Source: an uncultured Eubacteriales bacterium (lineage in GTDB: Bacteria > Bacillota > Clostridia > Christensenellales > Aristaeellaceae). From it: DNA of 32,249 nucleotides. Below are positions 21,938-29,910 of the stretch, one piece after another (the first letter of the stretch is position 1; each line of letters starts with the position of its first letter). The stretch covers positions 1-32,249 of the forward strand of contig CACWZP010000028.1 of the NCBI GenBank assembly GCA_902765395.1. Reading direction: 5' to 3'. The position numbers and the translations under genes are program-made. The notes below the pieces were generated by a model. The model was not told where the DNA came from and ran no database searches. It saw nothing but the letters and a program-made list of their open reading frames with translations.

Positions 21938-22837
21938 ATGAAACTGACTGCAGGCAAGCGCATATTGATGTTCTTCCACTGGCTGCTGTCGCTGCTGCTC
22001 GTGGCGGCCTTCGCCGTGTACCTGATCGTGCCGGAGTTCCTGACGGGGTATTACGACAAGCTGGTGGAGAAGATCGGCTTCAACAACGTCAAGGTCATCG
22101 GCATCGCGCTGCTGGCCATCTACCTGATCCTGGCCGTGGCCCAGGTGATCCTGATCTTCAAGCGCAGGAAGCGCTCCGAACGGGGCTTCATCGTGGTGGA
22201 CTCCAGCGACAACGGCAAGGTGCGCATCGCCATCTCTGCCATCGAGCAGATGGTGCGCCAGTCCATCGGCAGTATCGACGGCCTGTCTGACATGAAGATC
22301 GGCATCGACAACCAGGACGACGCCATCGGCATCCGCGTGGCCGCTTCCATCGAGAATGGCCGCCACGTGCCCACCATCACCATGAACATGCAGCGGGCCA
22401 TCCGCCAGTTCGTGGAGACCAACTGCGGCGTGGCCGTGCGCTCGGTGTCCATCAGCATCAACGCCGTCACCAACCAGGCGGATGCGCCCCGTCGCCGCCA
22501 CTTCGGCAGGGGACAGGGGACGGCAGTGTCCGAGCCCGTGAACGCCGCGCCCGCGACCTACAGCGTGCCCGACGACGAACCCGAAACAGAGACGCAGCCT
22601 GAGGCGGAGCCCTATGTGGCGCCGGAACCCTTTGAGCCCGCGCCCGTGGTCGAGCCTGCTCCCGCGTTTGAGCCGCAGCCCGAGGCCGAGCCGGCCCCGG
22701 CCTTCGACCTGGACGCGCCTTATGTGTCCGAGTTTGCCAAGGACCTGGCCGAGATGAAGGCCCGCGAGGCTGCTCAGGCCGCTTCCGCAGACGAGGGCGC
22801 CGGGGAGGGCGGCTTCCTGGACGGGGATGGCGAGTAA
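21938..22837 (+). CDS. amaP: Alkaline shock response membrane anchor protein AmaP
   Basis: 299 residues from the ATG at 21938, which has a GGTG element six bases before it; an ATG at 21926 would add four residues but lies directly on its GGA. Two transmembrane helices (FFHWLLSLLLVAAFAVYLIV and VIGIALLAIYLILAVAQVIL) are followed by an Asp23-like domain (KVRIAISAIEQMVRQSIGSI, VPTITMNMQRAIRQFVETNC) and a long Pro/Glu/Ala-rich tail. AmaP anchors Asp23 at the membrane in staphylococci. The gene follows asp23 by 35 bases. The function here is by analogy. Confidence 0.87.
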   Translation: MKLTAGKRILMFFHWLLSLLLVAAFAVYLIVPEFLTGYYDKLVEKIGFNNVKVIGIALLAIYLILAVAQVILIFKRRKRSERGFIVVDSSDNGKVRIAISAIEQMVRQSIGSIDGLSDMKIGIDNQDDAIGIRVAASIENGRHVPTITMNMQRAIRQFVETNCGVAVRSVSISINAVTNQADAPRRRHFGRGQGTAVSEPVNAAPATYSVPDDEPETETQPEAEPYVAPEPFEPAPVVEPAPAFEPQPEAEPAPAFDLDAPYVSEFAKDLAEMKAREAAQAASADEGAGEGGFLDGDGE

Positions 22838-22861
22838 GTGCCCTGAAAAGTGAGATAATCT

Positions 22862-22899
22862 CTATTGCGGCGGCGCGAATGGACGCGCCACCGCAATAG
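22862..22899 (+). terminator. Strong hairpin between amaP and nusB without a clear T tract
   Basis: CTATTGCGGCGGCGCG (22862-22877) pairs with CGCGCCACCGCAATAG (22884-22899) over 16 bp with one mismatch and a 6-base loop. What follows (TTGCGTTTAAAA) is only partly T-rich, so it may be a weak terminator, an attenuator or an RNA processing site in the middle of the operon. Confidence 0.5.
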
Positions 22900-22957
22900 T
22901 TGCGTTTAAAAGATGATTCAGAACGCGGCGGTTTGCCGCAGAAAGTTGGTATCACAA

Positions 22958-23377
22958 ATGGACAGATCATTGGCCCGCGCCTGCGCGATGAAGCTGATCT
23001 ACGAATGGGAACTGGGCGGCGACGGAGGCGAGGAGACCCGGCTGAACCTGCTGGAGGTTAAGCCCAACGAGCATGAGGCTGACTTTATGAACCGCTTGGC
23101 CGACGGCGTGATGGAGAACGCCGGGGCCATCGACGCCAGACTGGCCCCGTACCTGCGCGGCTGGACAATCGAGAGGCTGTCCCGGGTGGATCTGGCGATC
23201 CTGCGACTGGCGGTGTACGAGCTGACGCTGGGCGAAAACCCCGCGGCCGTGGTCATCAACGAGGCGGTGGAGTTGGCGAACCAGTATTCCACCGACAAGG
23301 CCGGCGCGTTCGTCAACGGCGTGCTGGGCAACCTGGCCCGCGGCCTCGAGGACGAGCGCGAGGATGGAGAAAAATAG
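22958..23377 (+). CDS. nusB: Transcription antitermination factor NusB
   Basis: Binds boxA RNA with NusE/S10 to support antitermination of rRNA transcription. 139 residues from the ATG at 22958, which begins MDRSLARACAMKLIYEWEL, equivalent to the usual RREARxxALQxLYQWE start; an upstream ATG at 22913 would add 15 residues that do not resemble NusB. The rest is all-alpha with YLRGWTIERLSRVDLAILRL, NPAAVVINEAVELANQYSTD and KAGAFVNGVLGNLAR, the family's best conserved C-terminal blocks. The end is followed or overlapped by the xseA start. Confidence 0.94.
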   Translation: MDRSLARACAMKLIYEWELGGDGGEETRLNLLEVKPNEHEADFMNRLADGVMENAGAIDARLAPYLRGWTIERLSRVDLAILRLAVYELTLGENPAAVVINEAVELANQYSTDKAGAFVNGVLGNLARGLEDEREDGEK

Positions 23378-23378
23378 C

Positions 23379-24605
23379 ATGTGGCAGCCGACGCGCGAAC
23401 CGCTCTCCGTAACGGAACTGAACGATTACACCCGAAGGCTCCTGGCCGGCGATCCGCTGCTCAGGAGCCTGGAGGTCACCGGCGAAATCACAGGATACAA
23501 GTTTCACGTCCCCTCCAAGCACCACTATTTCTCCCTCAAGGATGAAAAATCCAGGGTGGCCTGCGTGATGTACCGCCAGAACGCCCTGACGGGCCTGGAC
23601 TTCAAGCCCGCGGACGGCATGCGGGTGACGGTGCAGTGCTCCGCGTCCCTGTACGACCGGGACGGCAAGTTTCAGCTGTACGTCAGCAGTATGAAAGAGG
23701 CCGGACAGGGCGATATTTTCATACGGTTTGAAAAGCTCAAGCGCCAGCTGCTGGCAGAAGGCCTGTTCGATCCCGCGCGCAAGAGGGAAATACCGACCAT
23801 GCCGCGGATCATCGGCGTGGCCACGTCCCGCACCGGCAAGGCCATACGGGACATCGTGCACGTGGCCCGGCGGCGCAACCCCGGCATCGGCATCCTGCTG
23901 GCCCACTGCGCCGTGCAGGGCGAGGGCGCGGCGGAGGAGATCGTGCGCGCCATCCAGCGCCTCAACGCCAACGGCGAGGCCGATGTGATACTGGTGGGGC
24001 GCGGCGGCGGCTCCATCGAGGAGATGTGGCCCTTCAATGAAGAGATCGTCGCCCGGGCCATCGCCGCTTCCAGGATCCCGGTCATCAGCTGCGTGGGACA
24101 CGAGACAGACGTCACCATCGCCGATTTCGCGGCCGACCTGCGTGCGCCGACACCCTCCGCCGCGGCAGAACTGGCGGTGCCGGAGCTGGCCGGGTTGAAG
24201 CAGGAGCTGAACGGCATGCTCACGCGCATGGCGAGCGCGCTGATGAGCGGGCAGCGGGTGCGGCGGCTGCAGCTGGAAAAGCTGGTGGCCTCGCCGGTCC
24301 TGGCCCGGCCTGCGCAGGCGATGATCGAGCCGCGGCGCGAGCAGTTGAAGCGGCTGGAAGAGCGCATGCTGCCCGCCATGCCCGCCATTGTGCAGAGGCA
24401 GCGGCATCGCCTGGACGAGCTGTCCGCGTCGCTGCGGGCGCTGAACCCGGCCTCCGTGCTGGACAGGGGCTACGCCATCGTCCGCCAGGGAGACGGCATC
24501 GCCGCGCGGATTGGGGACGTGGACGCCGCGAAGCCCATTCGCGTGTGCTTCAACGACGGTGAGATCACCGCGGATGTCACCGAGATCAAGCAAAGGAATG
24601 AATGA
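23379..24605 (+). CDS. xseA: Exodeoxyribonuclease VII large subunit
   Basis: The catalytic subunit of ExoVII, which degrades single-stranded DNA from both ends. 408 residues from the ATG at 23379 (GGAGA eight bases before); ATG 23364 is possible but lies right on its GAGG. The N-terminal OB fold shows PLSVTELNDYTRRLL and LEVTGEITGYKFHVPSKHHY; the catalytic domain shows GVATSRTGKAIRDIVHVARR, VDVILVGRGGGSIEEMWPFN-type residues (ADVILVGRGGGS), ISCVGHETDVTIADFAADLR and APTPSAAAEL. A coiled-coil C-terminal region follows. The gene starts at the nusB stop and ends one base before the xseB start. Confidence 0.95.
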   Translation: MWQPTREPLSVTELNDYTRRLLAGDPLLRSLEVTGEITGYKFHVPSKHHYFSLKDEKSRVACVMYRQNALTGLDFKPADGMRVTVQCSASLYDRDGKFQLYVSSMKEAGQGDIFIRFEKLKRQLLAEGLFDPARKREIPTMPRIIGVATSRTGKAIRDIVHVARRRNPGIGILLAHCAVQGEGAAEEIVRAIQRLNANGEADVILVGRGGGSIEEMWPFNEEIVARAIAASRIPVISCVGHETDVTIADFAADLRAPTPSAAAELAVPELAGLKQELNGMLTRMASALMSGQRVRRLQLEKLVASPVLARPAQAMIEPRREQLKRLEERMLPAMPAIVQRQRHRLDELSASLRALNPASVLDRGYAIVRQGDGIAARIGDVDAAKPIRVCFNDGEITADVTEIKQRNE

Positions 24606-24606
24606 T

Positions 24607-24828
24607 ATGGCTGAAAAGATCACCTTTGAACAGGGCATGCAGGAACTGGAAACGCTGGTTCGCACGCTGGAATCCGGCCAGCTTCCCCTGGAGGATTCCT
24701 TCAAGGCCTATGAGCGCGCTGTCGTCCTCAAGGACAGCCTGAACGCGCTGCTGGACGACAGCGACAAGCGCATCCGCGTGCTGACGGAGACCGGCGACGA
24801 GCCGCTGGATCCCATTGAAGAAGAATGA
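24607..24828 (+). CDS. xseB: Exodeoxyribonuclease VII small subunit
   Basis: 73 residues, the usual size of XseB, which coats the long coiled coil of XseA. The start is the ATG at 24607 (AAAGGA nine bases before), beginning MAEKITFEQGMQELETLVRT; an in-frame ATG three codons earlier lies directly on that site. LESGQLPLEDSFKAYERAVV is the family core. The stop overlaps the ispA start as ATGA. Confidence 0.94.
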   Translation: MAEKITFEQGMQELETLVRTLESGQLPLEDSFKAYERAVVLKDSLNALLDDSDKRIRVLTETGDEPLDPIEEE

Positions 24829-25730
24829 ATACGCTGAATGATTACGCCGAGCGGGTGAACCGCCGGCTTGAGCAGATCCCCGCCGTCATTCCCGACGGGG
24901 AATACGCCATCGGTGGGATGCCCGGGCTTTTGAGCCGGTCCATGCGCTACAGCCTGGAGGCCGGCGGCAAGCGCCTGCGCCCCAGCTTGCTGCTGGCGGC
25001 GGTGGAGCTGCTGGGCGGAGATACGGACGCGGCGCTGGACATCGCCTGCGCGGTGGAGTTGATCCACACCTATTCCCTGATCCACGACGACCTGCCCGGC
25101 ATGGACGACGACACCCTGCGCCGGGGACGGCCCACCAACCATGTGGTGTTCGGCGTAGGTCAGGCGATCCTGGCGGGCGACGGCCTTCTGAATTGTGCCT
25201 TTGAGACGATGCTCGCCTGCGCCTGCGACCACGCGGATCGGGCTGCGAACTATCTGCTGGCCATCCGGGAGATCGCCACCGGCGCGGGCGTGACGGGCAT
25301 GATCGGCGGGCAGGTGATGGACCTGTTCTGCGAGAAGGCGAAGGTGAGCGACACCTCCGCGCTGGAGTACATCCAGTACGGCAAGACTGCTTGCATGTTT
25401 ATCTATCCTCTGCGCGCGGCGGCCAGGCTCTGCGGCGCGAAAGAGGCTGACCTGAACGCGCTGACCGCCTACGGGCGCGCCTTCGGGCTGCTGTTCCAGG
25501 CCACGGACGACCTGCTGGACGTGACCGGAACGACGGGCGACATGGGCAAGACCCTGGGCAAGGACGCCGAGAGCGGCAAGCTGACCTGCGTGTCCGCCTA
25601 CGGCCTGGAGGGCACGAAGGCCCTCGTGGAAAGGCTGCACCGGGAAGCCATCGACGCCATCGCGCCTTACGGCGAGCGCGCCGCGTTCTTCCGCGATCTC
25701 GTGGATTCCATGGTGAACCGCACCAAATAA
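24825..25730 (+). CDS. ispA: Polyprenyl (farnesyl) diphosphate synthase
   Basis: Condenses isopentenyl diphosphate with allylic diphosphates to make farnesyl (or geranylgeranyl) diphosphate for quinones and undecaprenyl phosphate. 301 residues. The GGKRLRP motif (binds IPP), the first aspartate-rich motif HDDLPGMDDDTLRRGRPTNH (D88, D89 onward, with the two-residue insert of bacterial short-chain enzymes), GGQVMDL and the second motif ATDDLLD (D228-D232) are intact. Chain length is not certain from sequence. The ATG overlaps xseB as ATGA and dxs follows 21 bases later, putting precursor synthesis and condensation in one operon. Confidence 0.93.
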   Translation: MNTLNDYAERVNRRLEQIPAVIPDGEYAIGGMPGLLSRSMRYSLEAGGKRLRPSLLLAAVELLGGDTDAALDIACAVELIHTYSLIHDDLPGMDDDTLRRGRPTNHVVFGVGQAILAGDGLLNCAFETMLACACDHADRAANYLLAIREIATGAGVTGMIGGQVMDLFCEKAKVSDTSALEYIQYGKTACMFIYPLRAAARLCGAKEADLNALTAYGRAFGLLFQATDDLLDVTGTTGDMGKTLGKDAESGKLTCVSAYGLEGTKALVERLHREAIDAIAPYGERAAFFRDLVDSMVNRTK

Positions 25731-25751
25731 GCACCGGAGAAGAAACGACAG

Positions 25752-27632
25752 ATGCTGATCGAGCAGATACATGATCCCGCCGACCTGAAACAGCTGAACC
25801 CGCGCCAGCTCAAGCAGCTGGCCCAGGAGCTGCGAGATGAGATCATCAAGGTGGTCTCCGACCGCGGCGGCCACCTGGCTTCCAACCTGGGCGTGGTGGA
25901 ACTGACCATCGCGCTGCACTGCGTGTTTGACCTGCCGGAGGACAAGCTGGTGATGGACGTGGGACACCAGTCCTACGCCCACAAGCTGCTCACCGGCCGG
26001 TGGGAGCTGTTTAAGAGGCTGCGCCAGCAGGGCGGAGCCAGCGGGTTTCCCCAGATGGATGAGAGCGAATACGACGCCTTCACGGCGGGGCACGCCTCCA
26101 CGGCGATTTCCGCCGCTCTTGGCATGGCCCGGACGCGGGACATCATGCGCGGCGACTACAGCGTCGTGGCGCTGGTGGGAGACGGCGCGCTGACCGGCGG
26201 CATGTGCTATGAGGCGCTGAACGATGCCGGACAGTCGGGCACGCGCATGATCGTGATCCTCAACGACAACGACATGTCCATCGCCCACAACGTAGGCGCC
26301 GTGAGCCGCTATCTGACCCGCCTGCGCCAGAGTAAGGGCTATCTGGCCATGAAGCACGGCGTGCGCAGCAGGCTGGAGAACATGCCCAGAATCGGGCGGC
26401 CTGTGTACCGCTTCCTGGTGAGGTGCCGCGACTGGGTGCGCTCGCTGTTCGTCGCGGACAAGTTCTTCGACGCCCTGGGTTTCAAGTACATCGGCCCCGT
26501 GGACGGCCACGACATCAAGCAGCTGATCCGCGTGCTTCGCCGGGCCAAGAACGATGACAAGCCGCTGCTGATCCACGTGGTCACCCAGAAGGGCAAGGGC
26601 TATACCCCCGCGGAGGATCACCCCGATACCTTCCATGGCGTGGCGCCGTTCTATATCGAATCCGGCGAGAGCAAGGGCGAGGAGCGCGTGTCCTCCGGCG
26701 AGGTGGCCGCGCGGCAGCTGATCGAGCTGGCGGAGAACGACATCCGCATCTGCGCCATCACCGCCGCCATGCCCAGCGGCACCGGCGTGGACGCCTTCCA
26801 GCAGGCCTATCCCGACCGCTTCTTTGACGTGGGGATCGCTGAGGAGCACGCCGTCACCATGGCGGCGGGCATGGCCAGCCAGGGCATGAAGCCCTATGTG
26901 GCCATCTACTCCACGTTCCTCCAGCGGGCCTATGACCAGATCGCCATGGACGTGTGCCGCAATTCGCTGCCGGTGACGTTCCTGATCGACCGGGCAGGCC
27001 TCGTCGGCCCGGACGGCGCCACCCACCAGGGCGTGTTCGACCTGAGCTACCTGCGCAGCATCCCCAACATGATCGTTGCCGCGCCGCGGGACGTGCGGGA
27101 TCTGAAGAAGCTGATCTGCCTGAGCCAGGACGTGAACGCGCCCATGGCCATCCGCTATCCCAGGACCTGCGAGGACCTTGGACCCGGCATCCAGAGCCAG
27201 CGGGACATCCGCGTGGGCGAGTGGGAGCTGCTCTCAAGCGGCAAGGACGTGATGATCCTGGCCGTGGGCCGCATGGTGCAGTGCGCGATGCAGTCCACCA
27301 TCGAGCTGATGGGCAAGGGCATCTCCGCCGGCGTGGTGGACGCCCGGTTCGTCGCACCCATGGACGAGGCGATGCTGATCGACACGGCCGGCAGGGCAAA
27401 GCTGATCGTCACGGCGGAGGAGAACGCGCTGGCCGGCGGCTTTGGCGAGGGCGTGTTGGAGATCCTGGCCCGCTCGGGCATCCATACGCCGGTCATGACC
27501 CTGGGCGTGCCGGACCGCTTCATCGAGCACGCCACCATCGCCCAGCAGCAGGCGGCCTGCGGACTGGACAGCTACGGCATCACCCGCCGGATCATTGAAA
27601 AGCTCCGGGAGCTTTCGGAGGCGGGACGATGA
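25752..27632 (+). CDS. dxs: 1-deoxy-D-xylulose-5-phosphate synthase
   Basis: A thiamin-diphosphate enzyme condensing pyruvate and glyceraldehyde 3-phosphate in the first step of the MEP isoprenoid pathway. 626 residues, full length. Seen in order: GGHLASNLGVVELTIALH, DVGHQSYAHKLLTGR, GHASTAISAALGMA (the family often has GHSST), the ThDP/Mg motif VGDGALTGGMCYEALND with the N of ILNDNDMSI, YIGPVDGHDI, GVDAFQQAYPDRFFDVGIAEEH (glutamate that activates ThDP), and DRAGLVGPDGATHQGVFDLS. GGAGAAG precedes the ATG. The stop overlaps tlyA as ATGA. Confidence 0.96.
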   Translation: MLIEQIHDPADLKQLNPRQLKQLAQELRDEIIKVVSDRGGHLASNLGVVELTIALHCVFDLPEDKLVMDVGHQSYAHKLLTGRWELFKRLRQQGGASGFPQMDESEYDAFTAGHASTAISAALGMARTRDIMRGDYSVVALVGDGALTGGMCYEALNDAGQSGTRMIVILNDNDMSIAHNVGAVSRYLTRLRQSKGYLAMKHGVRSRLENMPRIGRPVYRFLVRCRDWVRSLFVADKFFDALGFKYIGPVDGHDIKQLIRVLRRAKNDDKPLLIHVVTQKGKGYTPAEDHPDTFHGVAPFYIESGESKGEERVSSGEVAARQLIELAENDIRICAITAAMPSGTGVDAFQQAYPDRFFDVGIAEEHAVTMAAGMASQGMKPYVAIYSTFLQRAYDQIAMDVCRNSLPVTFLIDRAGLVGPDGATHQGVFDLSYLRSIPNMIVAAPRDVRDLKKLICLSQDVNAPMAIRYPRTCEDLGPGIQSQRDIRVGEWELLSSGKDVMILAVGRMVQCAMQSTIELMGKGISAGVVDARFVAPMDEAMLIDTAGRAKLIVTAEENALAGGFGEGVLEILARSGIHTPVMTLGVPDRFIEHATIAQQQAACGLDSYGITRRIIEKLRELSEAGR

Positions 27633-28459
27633 AGAAGCGCCGCGCCGACGAGGCGCTGTATGAGGACATGAACCTGGAGTCCCTCCAGCTGGCCCGGGCG
27701 CTGATCATGGAGGGCCGGGTGATGGCCGGGGATCGGAAGATCCTGCGCGCCAGCGAGACGCTCCATGAGGGCGATGTGCTGCGGGTGAAGGGCGAGCTGG
27801 ACAAGTGGGTCAGCCGCGGCGCCCACAAGCTGAAGAAGGCTGTCGACGTGTTCCACATCGACCTGAAGGATAAGGTGTGCGTGGACGTGGGCTGCTCCAC
27901 CGGCGGGTTTACCGACGTGATGCTCCGCGCCGGGGCGGCGAAGGTGTACGCCGTGGACGTGGGCTACAACCTGCTGGACTATCGCCTGCGCAGCGACGAT
28001 CGCGTCATATGCATGGAGCGCACCAACGCACGCTTCCTGAAGAGCGAGGATTTCGAGCCGCGTCCCACATTCGGCGCGACGGATGTGTCGTTCATCTCCT
28101 TGAAGGCGGTGCTGCCCGCGGCGCTGGGCGTGCTGGAGGGGGAGGACGCCCGGTTCGTGGCGCTGGTGAAGCCCCAGTTCGAGGCCGAAAAGGACGAGGT
28201 GGGGGAAAAGGGCGTGGTCCGGGACAGGGCCGTGCACGAGAAAGTGCTGCGGGAGATCATCGGCTTCATACCCTCCCTCGGCTGGCGCGTCAATGCATTG
28301 GATTATTCACCGATCCGGGGCCCGGAAGGTAACATAGAATTCCTATTGGACCTCGCACGATGTAACAATCTGACGATAAAACCGGGTCAAACTTCAATAG
28401 ATGGCACAATTAGCCAAGCATATGACAATTTTTTTAAATCCTTCGCAGGGGGCTTGTAA
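27629..28459 (+). CDS. tlyA: TlyA-family S4/FtsJ-type RNA methyltransferase (hemolysin A family)
   Basis: 276 residues. An N-terminal S4 RNA-binding domain (about 1-60, LQLARALIMEGRVMAGDRKI and LHEGDVLRVKGE) is followed by WVSRGAHKLKKAVDVF and a Rossmann methyltransferase with DVGCSTGGFTDVMLRAGAAK, AVDVGYNLLDYRLRSDDRV, GATDVSFISL, and VALVKPQFEAEKDEVGEKGV. Mycobacterial TlyA methylates ribose 2'-OH in 16S and 23S rRNA; haemolysin is a historical name. The start overlaps dxs. The last 150 bases (about 28290-28440) are clearly AT-richer than the rest of the gene, although they still encode the conserved SPIRGPEGNIEFLL block. Confidence 0.93.
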   Translation: MKKRRADEALYEDMNLESLQLARALIMEGRVMAGDRKILRASETLHEGDVLRVKGELDKWVSRGAHKLKKAVDVFHIDLKDKVCVDVGCSTGGFTDVMLRAGAAKVYAVDVGYNLLDYRLRSDDRVICMERTNARFLKSEDFEPRPTFGATDVSFISLKAVLPAALGVLEGEDARFVALVKPQFEAEKDEVGEKGVVRDRAVHEKVLREIIGFIPSLGWRVNALDYSPIRGPEGNIEFLLDLARCNNLTIKPGQTSIDGTISQAYDNFFKSFAGGL

Positions 28460-28505
28460 CGCAGGCCCTCTTTGGTATATTGTATATATATGAGGAGTGG
28501 TTGTG

Positions 28506-29360
28506 GTGGCTGTGCGCTGCGTTGGAATTCATTGGAACCCGTCCAAGTCCACGGGACTTGACGTCGCCCGGAAGCTGATCGAGCTTCTTGATCGCAAGGG
28601 CGTCCGGATCTGCCTGAATTCCAGCCTGAATGCCGAACTGAACGTCCCCGGCGTGCTGGTGGAGGAGTTTTCCGAGTGCCAGCTGCTCATCGTGCTGGGC
28701 GGCGACGGCACCATCCTGTCCGGCCTCGATCGCGCGATACCCTATGACCTGCCTATCCTGGGCATCAACCTGGGCCGCCTGGGCTTTCTGTCTGAAATCG
28801 AGACGGAGGAGCTGGACGAACGCTTCATCGATCGGCTGTTGGCGGGGGATTATACCATTGACGCGCGCACGACCATGACGATTGAGGGACAGAACCATCT
28901 GAAGTACTTTGCCCTCAACGACATCGTCATCACACGTGCAACGCCCTCTGTCAGAATTCTCTCTCTTGAATACGAAGCAAACGGCACCCTTGTGGACTGC
29001 TTTTCCGGCGATGGGCTGATCGTCGCGACCGCGACAGGCTCGACCGCCTATTCGCTGTCTGCCGGCGGGCCTGTGGTGCTCCCCGGGCTGGACTGCTTTG
29101 TGCTGACGCCTGTGTGTCCCCACACGTTGAACGCCCGCCCCGTGGTGGTTTCCGCCGACGAGCGCATCACCGTGCGCGTGAAGGACGAAACCCAGGGGGA
29201 TGTCCAGGCGGTTCTGGACGGCAGGCGCATGCTGTTGATGGACCGGCAGAGGCCGGAATTCACCATCTGCCGCTCTCCCAGGCAGGCGCGCTTCGTGCGC
29301 TTTCATGAGAAGAATTACTTCGGCTTGCTCCACAGCAAGCTGTCCGAATGGACCCACTGA
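28506..29360 (+). CDS. nadK: NAD kinase
   Basis: Phosphorylates NAD+ to NADP+. 284 residues from the GTG at 28506, chosen because GAGGAG (28492-28497) lies eight bases before it; GTGs at 28497 and 28503 are also in frame, and 28497 lies within the ribosome site. The N-terminus reads AVRCVGIHWNPSK. LLIVLGGDGTILSGLDR contains the catalytic GGDGT (D67); GINLGRLGFLSEI, ALNDIVI (the usual NE pair is ND here), GDGLIVATATGSTAYSLSAG and GGPVV follow. It is 46 bases downstream of tlyA, with a possible weak promoter (TTGTAA and TATTGT spaced 18 bp) near 28454-28483. Confidence 0.93.
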   Translation: MAVRCVGIHWNPSKSTGLDVARKLIELLDRKGVRICLNSSLNAELNVPGVLVEEFSECQLLIVLGGDGTILSGLDRAIPYDLPILGINLGRLGFLSEIETEELDERFIDRLLAGDYTIDARTTMTIEGQNHLKYFALNDIVITRATPSVRILSLEYEANGTLVDCFSGDGLIVATATGSTAYSLSAGGPVVLPGLDCFVLTPVCPHTLNARPVVVSADERITVRVKDETQGDVQAVLDGRRMLLMDRQRPEFTICRSPRQARFVRFHEKNYFGLLHSKLSEWTH

Positions 29361-29445
29361 ATTTCCCGGAGCGGCCTGACGCCTTCCTATGCGTCAGCCC
29401 TCGCATGAATCCCCCACAATCCAACCACCGGGAGGCTTCACAGGC

Positions 29446-29898
29446 ATGAAGAGCACGCGCCATAATCTGATATTGGAAATCATCGATAGCAAGGATATAG
29501 AGACCCAGGAAGAGCTGGCCGAGGAGCTCAAGAACCGCGGCGTACGGGTGACCCAGGCCACCGTGTCCCGCGACATCAAGGAGCTGCGCCTTTTGAAGGT
29601 GCTGTCCGAGCACGGCGGATACAAGTATGCCACCGTTGAGCGGGCAGAGAAGGGCATGAACGATCGCTTTGCCCGCATCCTGACCGAATCCATCGTGAAC
29701 TATGAGTCGGTGAACAACCTGATCGTTGTCAACACCCTCACCGCCAGCGCCAACGCCGCGGGCGAAGCCATCGACTCCATGAAGTGGAGCGAGGTCATGG
29801 GCACCATTGCCGGCGACAACACGCTGCTGATCATCACCCGTTCGGAAGAGGCGGCCCAGGCCCTGATGGTCAAATTCAACGCCCTCCTGAACGATTGA
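29446..29898 (+). CDS. argR: Arginine repressor ArgR/AhrC
   Basis: A hexameric arginine-dependent regulator. 150 residues from the ATG at 29446 (GGGAGG about ten bases before); a longer frame from 29389 adds 19 residues unlike the family. The N-terminal winged helix is present (TQEELAEELKNRGVRVTQAT, VSRDIKELRLLKV with the DNA-contacting SR pair). The C-terminal hexamer and arginine site shows NANAAGEAIDSMKWSEVMGT and IAGDNTLLIITRS. The canonical GTIAGDDT has Asn (N125) instead of the second Asp. A CTGACGC/GCGTCAG hairpin (29376-29397) sits in the leader; no typical ARG box was recognised. The position before recN is standard for Clostridia. Confidence 0.94.
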   Translation: MKSTRHNLILEIIDSKDIETQEELAEELKNRGVRVTQATVSRDIKELRLLKVLSEHGGYKYATVERAEKGMNDRFARILTESIVNYESVNNLIVVNTLTASANAAGEAIDSMKWSEVMGTIAGDNTLLIITRSEEAAQALMVKFNALLND

Positions 29899-29910
29899 CC
29901 GGAGACAGAC

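Noticed and set aside
24708-27026. A 772-codon minus-strand open frame opposite ispA and dxs
   Set aside because: Antisense shadow; His/Gly/Val-rich translation with no family features, while the plus strand encodes two unmistakable enzymes.
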